Source: Ilex aquifolium (lineage: Eukaryota > Streptophyta > Magnoliopsida > Aquifoliales > Aquifoliaceae). Taken from it: a DNA stretch of 64,000 bases. This document shows, one piece after another, positions 23,263-34,500 of this stretch. Location of the stretch: NCBI GenBank assembly GCA_951799425.1, contig OX637391.1:17078051-17142050 (forward strand). Reading direction: 5' to 3'. Positions within the stretch are counted from its first letter, which is position 1, and every line of letters begins with the position of its first letter. The notes below the pieces were generated by a model, which did not search any database, was not told the DNA's origin, and saw only the letters and a program-made list of their open reading frames with translations. The translations under genes were made by a program, and so were the position numbers.

Positions 23263-23478
23263 GTCAATAAATAAACCAAAACAAGTTGATTTACCTCCTA
23301 CAAAATGGGTACTGCACTTGAACACAAAGATGGCATTCAGAGCTTTCACCTCATATATCCTCCACAATTTCTCCTCCAATTCAGCCTAAGTCGGTGTTCC
23401 AAATATCACGACGCCATTTTGAAGAATCTTACTCTTTAAGATGTTGGTTGGTCATTAACTTAATATAGAATTTGTTGT
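23263..23478 (-). pseudogene. RPS24: Ribosomal protein eS24 (RPS24) pseudogene, copy A
   Basis: The - strand reads IKLMTNQHL, then after a frameshift [35 protein letters not shown] and GLFID. This follows the plant eS24 order: ...MTNRLL..., ...[22 protein letters not shown]..., ...GGKSTGFGLIYD. An in-frame TAG precedes AEL and a few codons are missing. Reading runs through GGKST without an intron, which suits a processed copy, but both ends are lost. eS24 is a small-subunit ribosomal protein; this copy cannot encode one. A second copy is at 56866-57060. Confidence 0.75.
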
Positions 23479-24440
23479 CTTTAGCCATTTTCGTATAGTT
23501 ATTATTAGAAGATGTGATTGTGGCCCCAAAGGGTGTGTGTGCTAGTAGAATGCACTTATTGGTATCTAGCATGTTGTCAAGACGGTCCAGGTATAAAACC
23601 ATGGTGATTTGAAAGATTGGAGTACTGAATTTTATGGGATGGGTTGAATATGTATGTGCTTGTGAAATAATATCTTTTTAATCTATGCTTCTGCGATTGA
23701 TTATTGATTGTTCGAGTATCATTTGATTATCTTATTCTTTGTATTGTGATTCAAATTGTTTATTGTGCCTCCCAAGCTCACCTTTCATCTACCCTCTCAG
23801 ATGAAGGTTGTGTAAAGAGTAAAAGGTTGTAGAGAGAAGTGGTTCGTGAGGAATAAAAGAATATTGATTATTATTTTTTTTTTGCAATAGTTGAATAATT
23901 GAAAATTATAACATAATTATTTTAACATTGAAAGATTCTCTTGGTCAAAATATCGAGGTTTTAGTGCTCTAAATGAATTGAAATTGATATGAACTTAGTT
24001 CACACACTTGGATCAAAGTGATCGAGTTGGGGGCGTGAAATTCAACCCAACTGACCTTTTTTATTCTTTAGTCCAAATTAATTGTATTATTTTTTATTTA
24101 TTACGAAAATGTCCCCATTTGACATTCACACATTTAGTGCTATGTCCCCACATTTTGTGGCACATTTGTTGCTTGCGAAAAAAATGTCTCAAGTTGTCCC
24201 CCCTCTCTCTCTCTCTTCTCTTCAATTCACTCAAAAGTTACAGATCATCAGATTCATAGCTGGCATAGCAGATCTCATCACCGGCATAGTAGATCCGTTG
24301 GATAACCAACTAAGGTTCAAAGCAAAAATAGGATTCTGCATTGCAAATGGAGTTACGAGAAGATCTGTTTGATAACCAGTAGATTTGTTCGATAACGGCA
24401 CTTCCGACATTTCTCAGGCTAGTTATATATGTTTTAGTTA
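23479..24440. other. Intergenic, no gene supported
   Basis: AT-rich sequence with a (T)n/(AT) run near 23870 and a CT-rich run near 24200. Short frames here have no recognisable domain. It forms the left flank of the 24450-33361 element. Confidence 0.5.
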
Positions 24441-24449
24441 ATTAGGCTA

Positions 24450-24640
24450 GGGAGCGGCTCCCCTGCGGTAAACACTAACCGCATCATATGCGGTTTAATA
24501 AAACGCCATCGTTTTTTAGCTTTTTTTGGATTTTTTTTTTAATAACTGGACAGAAACGACGTCGTTCCTGTACTGGGCATATCAAAATCAGAAAAAACCT
24601 CTCCCGCTTCTTCTTCGTCAATCAGAGTTCATTCTCCCTC
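24450..24640 (+). repeat. Left terminal inverted repeat of the 8.9-kb Mutator-like element
   Basis: It pairs with 33170-33361. Landmarks in order are GCGGTAA, a CATATGCGGTTTAATAAAAC hairpin arm, a T-rich run, GGACAGAAACGAC and CTTCTTCTTCGTCAATCAG. The left arm carries about 49 extra bases before the last landmark. Confidence 0.85.
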
Positions 24641-25174
24641 CTTCATCAATTGTACTTGGCCTCTGCCGCCTTTTCCTTCCTTCGTCGTCAACTGCAGGCA
24701 AGTGAGGGGAAAACGCTATGATATTGAAAAGTCCTTTTTATGTGGTATTTTTGGAAAAAGCCATCTCAGTTGTGGTTTTTTAAGTATATTGCTCTTTCTA
24801 ATTAATGTGAAGAACCCTCTATGAGTTCCTCTACTGCCCTAGTATATGGATTATTTTTTCATACCTGTGGATTTGTTTTGCTCCTCAGCAGCACATTTGA
24901 TTTTAAAACATTGTCAAATGTCTAGTCATTGTATTTGAAGCTGGAGAACCACTGTTATACCTGGATATTTCACTTTAGAAGCATGCCATCTCTCCCTGTA
25001 ATACCCACATGTTTATGACTTTCAGATATGTATATTGCTAGTCTTATATCACAGCAACTCATGGGCTTTTGCTGGTTTTCGTAATAGAGGCTACAGACAG
25101 TGGGTTTGACGATATTGAGCCAAATTTCAATTAACAAAATCTGAAATCAGGTAGTAACAAAATCTGAAATCAGT

Positions 25175-25307
25175 GAATACTTCTTGAAGCTTTGTTTGTT
25201 GTTCAGTCCAAAGATATAGCATTATGAATACTTGAAGCTTTCTTTGTTGTTCATTCCAAAGATATAGCATAATGAATACTTGAAGCTTTCTTTGTTGTTC
25301 AGTTCCT
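25175..25307 (+). repeat. About 50-bp tandem repeat, 2.6 copies
   Basis: Units start with 'gaatactt(ctt)gaagcttt' at 25175, 25225 and 25274, and each contains '(g/c)tttgttgttca'. It lies within the Mutator-like element, left of the Helitron. Confidence 0.85.
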
Positions 25308-26495
25308 ATAAAATTTCATTTGAATGTACATGTTAAGTGTATTTTATGCCAAAGTTATGCTTGCCTACAAATTTATATTTAAAGTAGTCAAGTTTTTTTC
25401 TGGATGGATTATGCCATGTGCCTTTAAATTTAATGACTACTGAGCTAATTAATGACAAATCTATACTACTTTAAAATGTCAAGATATGTGAAAAACATTT
25501 TTTTTCCAACTTTATCCCCTAACATTATAACTATGTCATCCTTATCCTTTAGAGTAAATACCACACTAAATATAAGCATCCCCTCTAATTGTTTCCCATT
25601 ACTTCTCATCCGTTAACCTCTCTCCCTATCTCCCTACCTTCTCTCTCTCTCCTTATTTCCTCTCTTAAAGTCATTATTCACAGACTGCTTTACTTCTCAG
25701 CCGTTACCCTCTCTCCTACTCTCTCTGTCTCTCTCCCCTTATTTCCCTCTTTTTTTGCCATTCTCTGTGAGATGCCGGCCGGCTTTTGGGTCTTGGCATT
25801 ACACAACCAACACTGTACTGCATCAGGTAATAAGTTTTTGTTAACAAATCATTCCTGTAATTTCTGCCTATAGTCATTATCCTCTTCTAATTTTATACAC
25901 TTTGTCCAAAATTTAGCTTTCCCTGTAATAACACAGCAACCCGAATACATAGCAAACACTTGTCTTCTTCAAGCTCTCCACTGCTAGAGGACCTCCACCC
26001 TTCCCTCTGGCCAAATATCTGCCACATATGAACAAATTATTAGATCATATTTTTTGGATTGGTTTGGTTTGGGGAGTTTTCATTTTGGATTTTGCTTATT
26101 GCTTATTATTCTGTTTTGCTGATGAGATTACTAGGATAATAGAATTATAAAATCCATCTAGAAGACAAGACAAAAACAAAAGACGAAGAAAAAAATAATA
26201 ACATGAAAGTCGATTATCATACATATCTTTCATGTAAAAAAAAACATGAATAGGTCCATTTATTTATTTCAACATTCCTTGTGCTTAGTATATATACTCA
26301 ATTAGAGATATATTATCTATACTCAGTTCCAAGGTATGCTTTTGTGCTTCATTTTCATCAAGGAGGGAAATATACTGATGAACACAGTGTGTGCAAAATT
26401 TTAGATGATTTGTAGGTTTTATGTCCATCATTCAACTTGAAACTTCTGGTGTAGCCTGAAAATATTTGTCCCTATAATTGCACTTGCTTTTGCAG

Positions 26496-27857
26496 TGTTA
26501 GTGCCTGTCAATTGGACTGGGAAACATTAGAGAATATTAAGGACTTAATATTCAGTGACATTGACAAGCTATCAATATCCAACGTTCCTTCTGGATCAAA
26601 AAGGTGAGCAAGAATCCATTTTCTTTTCATTTTGGCTTTTTCTTGTATGTGTCATTCCAATTGTCATCACTATACAGATGCAATAACTTCTATTATTTTG
26701 TTAAAAGAATGTTGATTTCACAGACAAAGTTTTGATTGTGAATTATCATTATGTTTCTTTGAAATTAAGAAAAAGTTATTGAAATGTTGATAGCGTTGGG
26801 CTTACAATTGTGAGGTTTTGAATTTTAATTCTGATTTTTCATTTTGATTCAGTTCATTATTACAAAATATTTGATGAAATGCCCCAAAGAAATATTGTCT
26901 CCTACAATACTATGATTATTGCACATATTTAACCTAATTAGGATTTAGTGCTATATAAAATTATTCTGCATTGGGTGCACATTCTAACTGTAGTGTATTT
27001 CTCTTGCTGCAGTAGCACATTTTTGCGAGTAGCATTTGTTGCTTTTTTCAATAGTCTTGCAGAGGGTGGAATTCAAACTTCTTTACTGGTAAATTATTCC
27101 TTAAAACATTACTTTTTCTTCCATGACATGCAAATTTTGAATCTAAACGAAATCATGGAAACACAAAGTAAAGCTCTTTGTTCATTCAATTAGCCAACAT
27201 TCAATGATAAACTACAGTTGGATGTATCGAAATTAATAAAAGAAGGATATATAAAATGTGACATATCATTGGTATTAAGCCTTTTAGATAAAGTATATAA
27301 TTTGGAGCTAAAACAAGAACAATCATTAAAAGTCCAATTTAGATAAAGTATGCTTTTCTGGAAGCACCAACTAAACTACTTATCCTGTTGCCATTATAAA
27401 AGGAGAAACTAGGGAGAAATGAGTAATTCTTCTTTCATGATGCAGGAAAATTGAGAAATCCTAATGAGTTTATAGATAAGTCTCACACCATATCAGGTGT
27501 GACTACATGCCTCTAGCGAGGATACATCTTCTTCTTCATGTTTTGATATAGTGTGATTGCCAATTGATCATCATATTTCTTTTCTCATGGCAATGATTTA
27601 TCCATTTAATTATTTAAATTGTGGATATTTTCAACAGAAACCACATTTTGTCTGATTTTACTGCTTCTATGACTGTGGCTACCTAAAAATGTTGACGGTC
27701 AATATCAGTCTTCTATAGTATATCTGTGTACTCAAGATGCAGCTAAAATATGTTGATAATGTCAAATTTTCTATCTGTGTGTAGTATTCATTAAAGGCCC
27801 AATTTCACTTCAACAAAGGCCAGTTTGATGATCTTATGCTGATTGTCAACTTTGGAG
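26496..27857 (+). pseudogene. Captured exons of an unidentified gene inside the Helitron
   Basis: Three exon-like blocks have AG/GT borders and matching phases: 26496-26603 (tgcag|...|gtgagc), 27013-27088 (tgcag|...|gtaaat) and 27785-27857 (gtgtag|...|gtacaa). Spliced, they read in one open frame: CQLDWETLENIKDLIFSDI and onward, then STFLRVAFVAFFNSLAEGG, then YSLKAQFHFNKGQFDDLMLI. I do not recognise the protein. Three exons staying in phase by chance is unlikely, so this looks like a piece of a real multi-exon gene. A possible first exon with an ATG at 25772-25826 (donor gtaata) does not join in frame to the next block. Confidence 0.5.
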
Positions 27858-28899
27858 GTACAATTTCATAGGTAAGTTGTAAAAGATTTTCTGCTGTTGT
27901 GTTTTGCTACCATTATCTATCCTTTTGTTCCCATTTCTTATTATATGGTACTCCCTTAAATAGTTCTTCTTGCTTATGTGCCGACTCATGAATATTTGAG
28001 AAGTCCTGCATCTGTTTCTCATGCCCACATTGGCTACCAGCATAGGAGAGGAGAAATTGCTTTCAATTGGGCTGTTTGCTGGATTTTTAAATGTATGTGT
28101 GCCTCATATCACTTTATAATATGTTGTTTGTTGGGGCTCTGTGTGTGCCTGTGTGGTCAGTCTGGGTAAGCCCTTTGAACTATACCGGCTGAACTTTACT
28201 GCTATGTAATATGTTTGAAGAAATACAAGGGTTGTAATATTTTTGAAACTACAGGTTCCTTATGTAGTTGGTGTGTTCTCTGTTTTCACAACCCCAACAT
28301 TATGTGGTTGTCTCTGGTCATGAATTGTGGGTTTAGAAATCTACCGGATTCATTTTATGTTGATTTTAGTTGCAATGGTTTCAAAGGAAAATCATTCATA
28401 ATTGTCAGTTTCATATTTTCCTTATTTTAGTGTTAGAAACATGAGCATACTGGCCTTGTATTCTCCCTCTTGCATTGTATATCATTTCCCATTAGCCTAC
28501 GAGGAAAAATGGAAAAAAAGAGCATGTTGTCCCCCTTGTTCAACAAACTACCATATTGTTTAGGATTTCACGCTTGAACTCATACATACTAACAGACATC
28601 CTCGCACCACATATCAGGCAAACTATTCCAATAGAATGAAATAAGCAGCTTCCCTGTGTAGTTTGAGAACTGTACTGAATTGATCAGAGATCCACATCAT
28701 AGCCAAGTAGTTGGAAAAGAAAGACAGATGACATTGAAAATGACTTCAACATAAACCAATAAGTGGGTATTACAAGGAAACTAACCTACTTAATTTCTTT
28801 GATTCTTTTTGTAATTATTGATCTAGCGTTTAGTACCGAGTCTTGTTAGAGGAATAGTTTACAACACATCAAATCAAAAATTTTAAATTGAAAATGGTC

Positions 28900-28928
28900 C
28901 ACGTGCAACGCACGTGTGCATTAACTAG
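28900..28928 (+). terminator. Helitron 3' hairpin and CTAG end
   Basis: A perfect 7-bp stem with a 3-nt loop (CACGTGC-AAC-GCACGTG) sits 8 nt before CTAG. In Helitrons this hairpin marks the end of rolling-circle transfer. Confidence 0.65.
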
Positions 28929-28929
28929 T

Positions 28930-29070
28930 TCTATTTAAAAGAATGTTTATATTCTGCATTTGCTGGGAGTTAATGTGAATGTTGGGAGTTAATGTGAATG
29001 CTGGGAGTTTATATTCTGCATTTGGTGGGAGTTAATGTTAATGTTTATATTATGTATTTGAATGTTGTAC
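28930..29070 (+). repeat. Degenerate short tandem repeats before the transposase frame
   Basis: 'ctgggagttaatgtgaatg'-like units and 'gtttatattctgcatttg' alternate three to four times. They separate the Helitron end from the transposase reading frame. Confidence 0.7.
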
Positions 29071-29084
29071 TGGTAGTTTGATTT

Positions 29085-30971
29085 TTGTTTTTTTTTTTTG
29101 AATTTCATACATATAGTATGTGTTTGAAAGCATGTCGTTGTCAAGATGGCGTTGTCATTTACAGAAAATATATTTGTTGTAAACAAGGTCAAAGGGTTCG
29201 TGATAAAAGAGAGTGGCAAATAAGGAAGCCTCGAGCAGAGACACGAACAAATTGCCAAGCTCATATGTGCATATCTCTTAATAGAGAAATTGGTAAATTT
29301 GTTGTGGTGAAGTGGGACGACAACCACAACCATCTTTTGCACCTTGTTGAATATATGCATATGATGCCATCCCAACGCAAGGTTACCGGAGCACAAGGCA
29401 TTAATATTGATATGACAGCGGATTGTGGATTGTCACTTAAGGCTTCCTATGAACTTTTAAGTACTCAGTCTGGAGGAAAGGAAAGTCTTGGTTTTACTCA
29501 TCAAGACCAAAAGAATTACCTCCGTGAAAGGAGGCAACGAGACTTGAGGTATGGTGAGACAGATAGTTTGTTGAAGTATTTTCAAGCGAAAACAGCTAAA
29601 AATCCATCATTCTATTATGGAGTGCAATTGGATGCGGAGGAACATATTACTAATATTTTTTGGGCCGACCCAGTGATGATTATTGACTATGACAACTTTG
29701 GAGATGTTGTCTCATTTGACACTACTTTCAGAACGAATAAGGAGTATTGACCCTTTGCTTGTTTTACTGGCTTCAATCATTTCAGGGAGACAGTCTTATT
29801 TGGAGCTGCATCATTGTATGATGAAACGACAGTATCATTTCAGTGGTTGTTTGAGACATTCCTACAAACTATGTCTGGAAAATATCCTATTACCATCTTC
29901 ACGGACCAAGATCAAGCGATGGCTAAGGCTATTTCTATAGTGATTTCAGAGACATACCATGGGTTATGTACTTGGCACCTTTGCCAAAATGCTTTGAAAC
30001 ATTTGGGGAACATATATAAGGATGGTTCACAATTTCCTGCTCGATTTAAAGAGTGTGTGTATGGATATGAGGAAGAACATGAATTATTTGAGGCTTGGGA
30101 ATCGTTGCTTGCGGATTATAATTTGCATGATAATATGTGGATGAAATTCACTTGGGCATTGCAAGAGAAATGGGGGCATGTGTATGTGAAGAGGACTTTC
30201 ACTGGAGGAATGAGAAGCACCCAACTGAGTGAGAGCTTGAATGTAGCCTTACGGAAGTACTTAAAGCCAGACCATGACATTGTTCAGTTCTTTGTGCATT
30301 TTGAAAGAGTTGTGAATGATAAGCGGTATAAGGAGTCAGACTCAGAATACCAAACTAGACAAAAATTACCTAGATTGAAGTTAAAAAGAGCTCCAATGTT
30401 AGTGCAAGCTGGGCAAGTGTACACTCCTACTATATTTGAGCTGTTCCAAGAGGAGTATGATATCTTTCAGTGTGCTATTGCGACACCATGTGATGTGTTG
30501 GATGGGTGTCATCAATTTGTGGTTCGATTATATGATGAACATAGAGAGTATTCGGTCTTGGTTAAGGCTAATGAGGAGATAGTCAATTGCAGTTGTCGGA
30601 AGTTTGAAATGGAGGGAATATTATGTGGTCATGCACTTAAAGTCTTGGACATGATGAATATTAAGCAAATTCCCGAGCAATACATATGTAAGAGATGGAG
30701 ACGAGATGCGAGAAAGACTTGTAGTACAGCCCCCATTTTAATGTCAAATGAAGAGAATCCCAAGTTAATGGTGGCGTCACATTACAGGCAGCTTTGTCCT
30801 AGAATGGTACAACTAGCTGCTCGATGCTCTGGTCTTCAACCTGCATATCAATTGGTGTCACGTGGTGTTGAGGAATTGTTCAAACAAGTGGATAGTATGT
30901 ATGCTTCAATTGGTGATGGTGGCGATGATTCAATCCATGAAAATGTTGACCCAATCCATGAAGCGGAATAG
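29085..30971 (+). pseudogene. FAR1/MURA-type Mutator transposase with one nonsense codon
   Basis: This is the DDE transposase of the surrounding element, from the family that gave rise to FAR1/FHY3. The frame stays open from 29085 to 30971 except for TGA at 29748-29750, where family logic expects Arg (NKEY-R-PFACF). A CGA to TGA transition would explain it. In order it has a FAR1-type zinc region (RKYICCKQG, TRTNCQAHMC, DDNHNH), a transposase core (VVSFDTTF with the first Asp; TIFTDQDQAMAKAI with the second; GLCTWHLCQNALKHL), and a SWIM finger CSCRKFEMEGILCGH near 30588-30630. The N-terminus of the zinc region seems to lack an upstream exon; a possible acceptor (catacatatag|) lies just before it. 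After the stop at 30971 a different frame continues with LKSWHEKATKRKK to about 31096, which looks like the displaced basic tail. Confidence 0.85.
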
Positions 30972-31096
30972 AAAATGTTGACCCAAACCTTCTCCAAGTT
31001 AAAGGTTTAAAAAGAAAAGAAGGTGGTTACAAGGGTTGGGGTTGACTAAAATCTTGGCATGAGAAAGCAACAAAGAGAAAAAAAGGAGCTTCCCAA

Positions 31097-32384
31097 CCAT
31101 CACATATGTCTACGGTATCGTATAAATTCATTTCATATTTTTATTCACTTCATATTTTTATAAACATAATTGTAAATATTTTTGTATTCCAGGTACATAG
31201 TTTCAGTCACCCGTGTACATCAACATATGGTCATTCGATGTCTTCTCAAGCTTCAAATAGTGTACAAAGTGTTATGATATGTTACCTTATTGTTAATTTT
31301 ATTGTTTCACATATGAATCAAGTTTCTTTGTCTGACTCCGTCTCATTAATGTAGGGTACTATGACTGATTCAACATATGTGCATTCTTTAAATGATGCTG
31401 AATCATTTTTCATGAATGGGGGATTCAACTTGTAAGGATGCTTGGAGGATCAATAGTTAAAAGGATGCTTGGAGTTAGATGGAGGCTAGTAGTTGGATCA
31501 TTTTGTTGCAAACTATTTATTTTTAATGAGACTACTAGCAGTTGTAAGGATGTTTGTTGTATTTTTAATGAATGTGATCTTTTTAATGAATGTGATCTTT
31601 TTTGATGAATGTAATCTTTTTTTATGAATGTGATCTTCCAAGTCACAACAATATACAAAACCCACAATTTCATTCAAATTAATCGCATAAGTTCATTCAC
31701 AACACAAATTTCATCAATACACCATTGCTGGTACATCTCTACTTCACTAGAATCACAAACATAAGCATCAACACGTTGAACACGTTGAACTACATTACAA
31801 AGTTCTAAAAAGAATGAATTACAAGAATCAAAGAACAAAATGTTCTAAAAATATGAAAAAATTGCTTTAATTCTTCAAGATGGACTAAACCATTTCTAAT
31901 TACATTTTGGGAACCCTCTAAGTCTGAAAAACTTTTGTCTGCATCCCCAACTCCATGCTCCAGATTAATGCAGTACTACAGAGACAAAGCAGAACAGTCC
32001 AATGCAGTCCAGTGCAGAGAGGAAAAACAACTCCATGCTCAGAATGCACAGACTAACTGCCCAGACTCCAAAGCATGCTCCCAGCTCCTGGCACCACCCT
32101 CTAACTCACAGCATACAGACCCTGATGTAACATCCTACCAGAAATAGAACATTGCCCAGGCAGTCTGCCAGAGCAGATAGAACATCCAGACCTGCAGAAA
32201 GCAATCCAGAACTGGACCTGAACACCACAGATCAGCTCACAAACATCCTTGCTCATCCCAAAAATTCCACAGCAATCTGCCAGAAAAGCAAACCACCACT
32301 AAAACAGCAAGCAACTATCCACACAGAACAACACCAGTCCACAAAACCAAATCAACCCAACATCCAAAACCATCAAAACCACAC
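31097..32384. other. Interior of the Mutator-like element, no clear gene
   Basis: GT/AG-flanked short pieces near 31190-31430 may be 3' exons of the transposase transcript. 31900-32300 is unusually C- and CA-rich ('ccagactcc', 'cagtcca') compared with its surroundings and may be captured sequence of unknown origin. I cannot assign a product. Confidence 0.4.
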
Positions 32385-33258
32385 AAATCAGTTCCTCGTA
32401 TTGGTGGGAATAACGTTCATATTCTTGGCTGCTCAATTTAGTCTTATTGTCTTCCAAACCTTTTTGGATATCGTTCTCCAACCTCTTTCATAGGCTCATG
32501 AAGAATTTCTTTAGACAAAAGCTGTTGCATCATGGTCTCCACAATAGACTCCATGTCCTGAAGAGAAAGAAAATATCAACACCAACCATAGTGTAGTTCC
32601 CTTATAATTTTTTGGGACAGATGGGAACATATTTAATCTATATACCTTTTCCGTATATTAGTTCACCATTTGTTCAATTTCAGGGTAGTGTCAAAACACA
32701 TTGCTATGTCAATTGATGTACGAATTGTAAGCCACTTCACATTCTTAGACAACTAACCAACACATTTTAGCATTTGACAACATTTAAGTCATTTGAAAAC
32801 ACAGCCTCAAGCTCTTTTATGCCTGAATGCAATGATGTTCTATTAAAGCAACATGGTTTCTCCAAGTTACCACAAGCCTCTGCTTTTCCTTTTGATAGAA
32901 ATACATCCAAATGACAAATGGTATTGGAAACTCCACCTAATCCTTGAATTCTCGACTCAAAAGTATAAGAACATATCAACTTCTAACAAATAATTCACAA
33001 ACAACAATAACATAATCAAACAAGCAACTACTAATTCCAAATTATCAATCAAAACCGTAATCCCTAATTTTATGAATTGAAAGAAAATACCTGAGAACCA
33101 GCAAGCTCCTCAAATTGCTTCACCAAATCCTCCATCATTGGTGAAGGATTTCGATACCGTTGCTTGAAATCGCCGGAAGAGGAGAGAATGAACTTGGTCT
33201 GACGAAGGAGGGAGATGGGTCTGATTGACGAAGAAGAAGCGGCGTCGTTTCTGTCCAA
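32385..33258 (-). pseudogene. PEX19: PEX19-derived chimeric fragment captured by the Mutator-like element
   Basis: The first exon is 33091-33258. It starts in the TIR and ends PSPMMEDLVKQFEELAGSQ with donor ctcag|gtattt. The second begins at 32557 (acceptor cttcag|) with [20 protein letters not shown], then [12 protein letters not shown]. After a small frame change it continues [20 protein letters not shown]. This matches the core of plant peroxin 19, the cytosolic receptor for peroxisomal membrane proteins. The N-terminal half, the farnesylation box and the C-terminus are missing, and a frameshift lies near 32475. The remaining intron argues for capture from genomic DNA rather than from RNA. 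It is a Pack-MULE cargo under the TIR. Confidence 0.8.
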
Positions 33259-33361
33259 TTTTTTTTTAAAAAAAAAAAATCCAAAAAAGCCTAAAAAACG
33301 GTGGCGTTTTATTAAACCGCATATGGTGCGGTTTGCTCCTTACCGTAGAGGAGCCGGACCC
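33170..33361 (-). repeat. Right terminal inverted repeat of the 8.9-kb Mutator-like element
   Basis: It is the inverted partner of 24450-24640. The ATG of the PEX19-like chimeric frame (33258) lies within this TIR, so the TIR supplies both the start codon and any promoter of that frame. Confidence 0.85.
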
Positions 33362-33370
33362 ATTAGGCTG

Positions 33371-33959
33371 GGAAGGGTCTCTCCTTTGGTGTCAAAATTA
33401 ATTTTATGCAGTCCTTGGGTTGGTGGGGTTGGACAGTTATTGTATATTTATTATCTATTTTGTCCTCATTACATGATTTTAGCCTAAATTTGAGAGATGC
33501 GAGTGAACCAAAATGGAAGATAACACGATCCCCTTCTTCTATTCATTTTTGATCAAGAACACGCAGATCTCCATTTCTTTCTCTCGCAACTACGAAAATC
33601 TTATCTTCATGTTTGGACTAAAAATATTCATTCTTGATTGGACTTATCTTCACGGGAAATCTATTCTTAATCAAGAATGAATAGGAAATCTCTTCGGTGC
33701 TTTCGAACCCATAGAAATTGATGTCGGTGAGTTATCTTCATGAGAATTCATCAACGCCTCCAGCGATGTTGAGGAAGATCGATTCGATTAAAAATCTTCT
33801 GTCTTCTTTCCTCTATGTTTGGTTTGATTTTGGAAAGAAAAGATGGGTTGGGGAGTAATTTTTCTGAGTTTCTTTTCTTCTGATTTTGCTTTACGCTCTT
33901 CTTTCTTTTTTGATTTGTCAGTTTCTTATAAACTGGACTTGTCGACTTGGGTATATTTT
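33371..33959. other. Intergenic, no gene supported
   Basis: Right flank of the Mutator-like element. It is CT-rich in parts, and no coherent reading frame is recognised. Confidence 0.45.
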
Positions 33960-34500
33960 GTGTAGCTACTATTTTTTTTATTATGTACTTGTTTTTTTAT
34001 TACTTATCTATTATTTTTTTTTATTGTGTACTTATTATTTTTTATAGTGTAACTGTTATTTTTTATTTTTTTATTGTGTACCTGTTATTTTTTTTATGAC
34101 GCGCCTGTTATTTTTTTTGTGTACCTATTATTTTTTGTCGCGTACCTATTATTTTTTTTATTGTATACCTGTTATTTTTTATTTTTTTATTATGTACTTG
34201 TTGTTTTTTTACTATGTGCCTTTTTTTATTGCGTACGTGTTATTTTTTTTATTACATACTGTGCACCTGTTATTTTTTATTTTTTTTATTGTGTACCTGT
34301 TACTTTTTTAATTTTTTATTGCGTACTTGTGTTTTTATTGTGTACCTATTATTTTTAATTTTTTCTTATTGCGTACCTATTTTTTGTTTTCTAGCGTACC
34401 TATTTTTTTGTATTTTATTTATTGTGTACCTATTACTTTTTATTTTTTTATTGCGTACCTGTTATTTTTTTATTGCGTACTTTTTATTTTTTAATTAATA
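33960..34500 (+). repeat. T-rich minisatellite, unit of about 25-35 bp
   Basis: About 18 imperfect copies of '(g/c)(t/c)gtacctgttattttttta' with variable T and TAT spacers run head to tail. Long frames across it are an artefact of the repeat. Confidence 0.9.

Larger units (their letters stand above)
25460..28928 (+). mobile_element. Non-autonomous Helitron carrying gene fragments
   Basis: The 5' end TCTATACTACTTTAAAATGT is preceded by A. The 3' end has the 17-bp hairpin CACGTGCAACGCACGTG (28900-28916), then tgcattaa, then CTAG (28925-28928) followed by T. A 5' TC, a hairpin 8-12 nt before CTRR and insertion between A and T are Helitron rules. The other ends at 60846 and 63378 (5') and 59016 and 60862 (3') match, so one family is present. 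No Rep/helicase is encoded. It lies inside the 8.9-kb Mutator-like element and is therefore the younger insertion. Confidence 0.65.
24450..33361 (+). mobile_element. 8.9-kb Mutator-like transposon with FAR1-type transposase and captured host sequence
   Basis: The ends are inverted repeats starting GGGAGCGGCTCCCCTGCGGTAA (left) and GGGTCCGGCTCCTCTACGGTAA (right, reverse strand). They are alignable for about 190 bp, including AAACCGCA(C/T)CATATGCGGTTT-like hairpins. The flanks are ATTAGGCTA (24441-24449) and ATTAGGCTG (33362-33370), a 9-bp duplication with one mismatch. Inside are a FAR1/MURA-type transposase (29085-30971), a PEX19-derived fragment next to the right TIR on the - strand, and a Helitron inserted at 25460-28928. 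The transposase has one nonsense codon and apparently lacks its first exon, so the element is defective. Confidence 0.85.

Noticed and set aside
25589-25873. 94-codon Ser/Leu/Pro-rich frame in the Helitron
   Set aside because: It is mostly CT-rich repeat. Only the short ATG-to-donor piece at 25772-25826 is possibly an exon, and it does not join in phase.
34074-34498. Several overlapping hydrophobic frames of about 70-95 codons
   Set aside because: They are translations of the T-rich minisatellite in different frames, with no independent coding signal.
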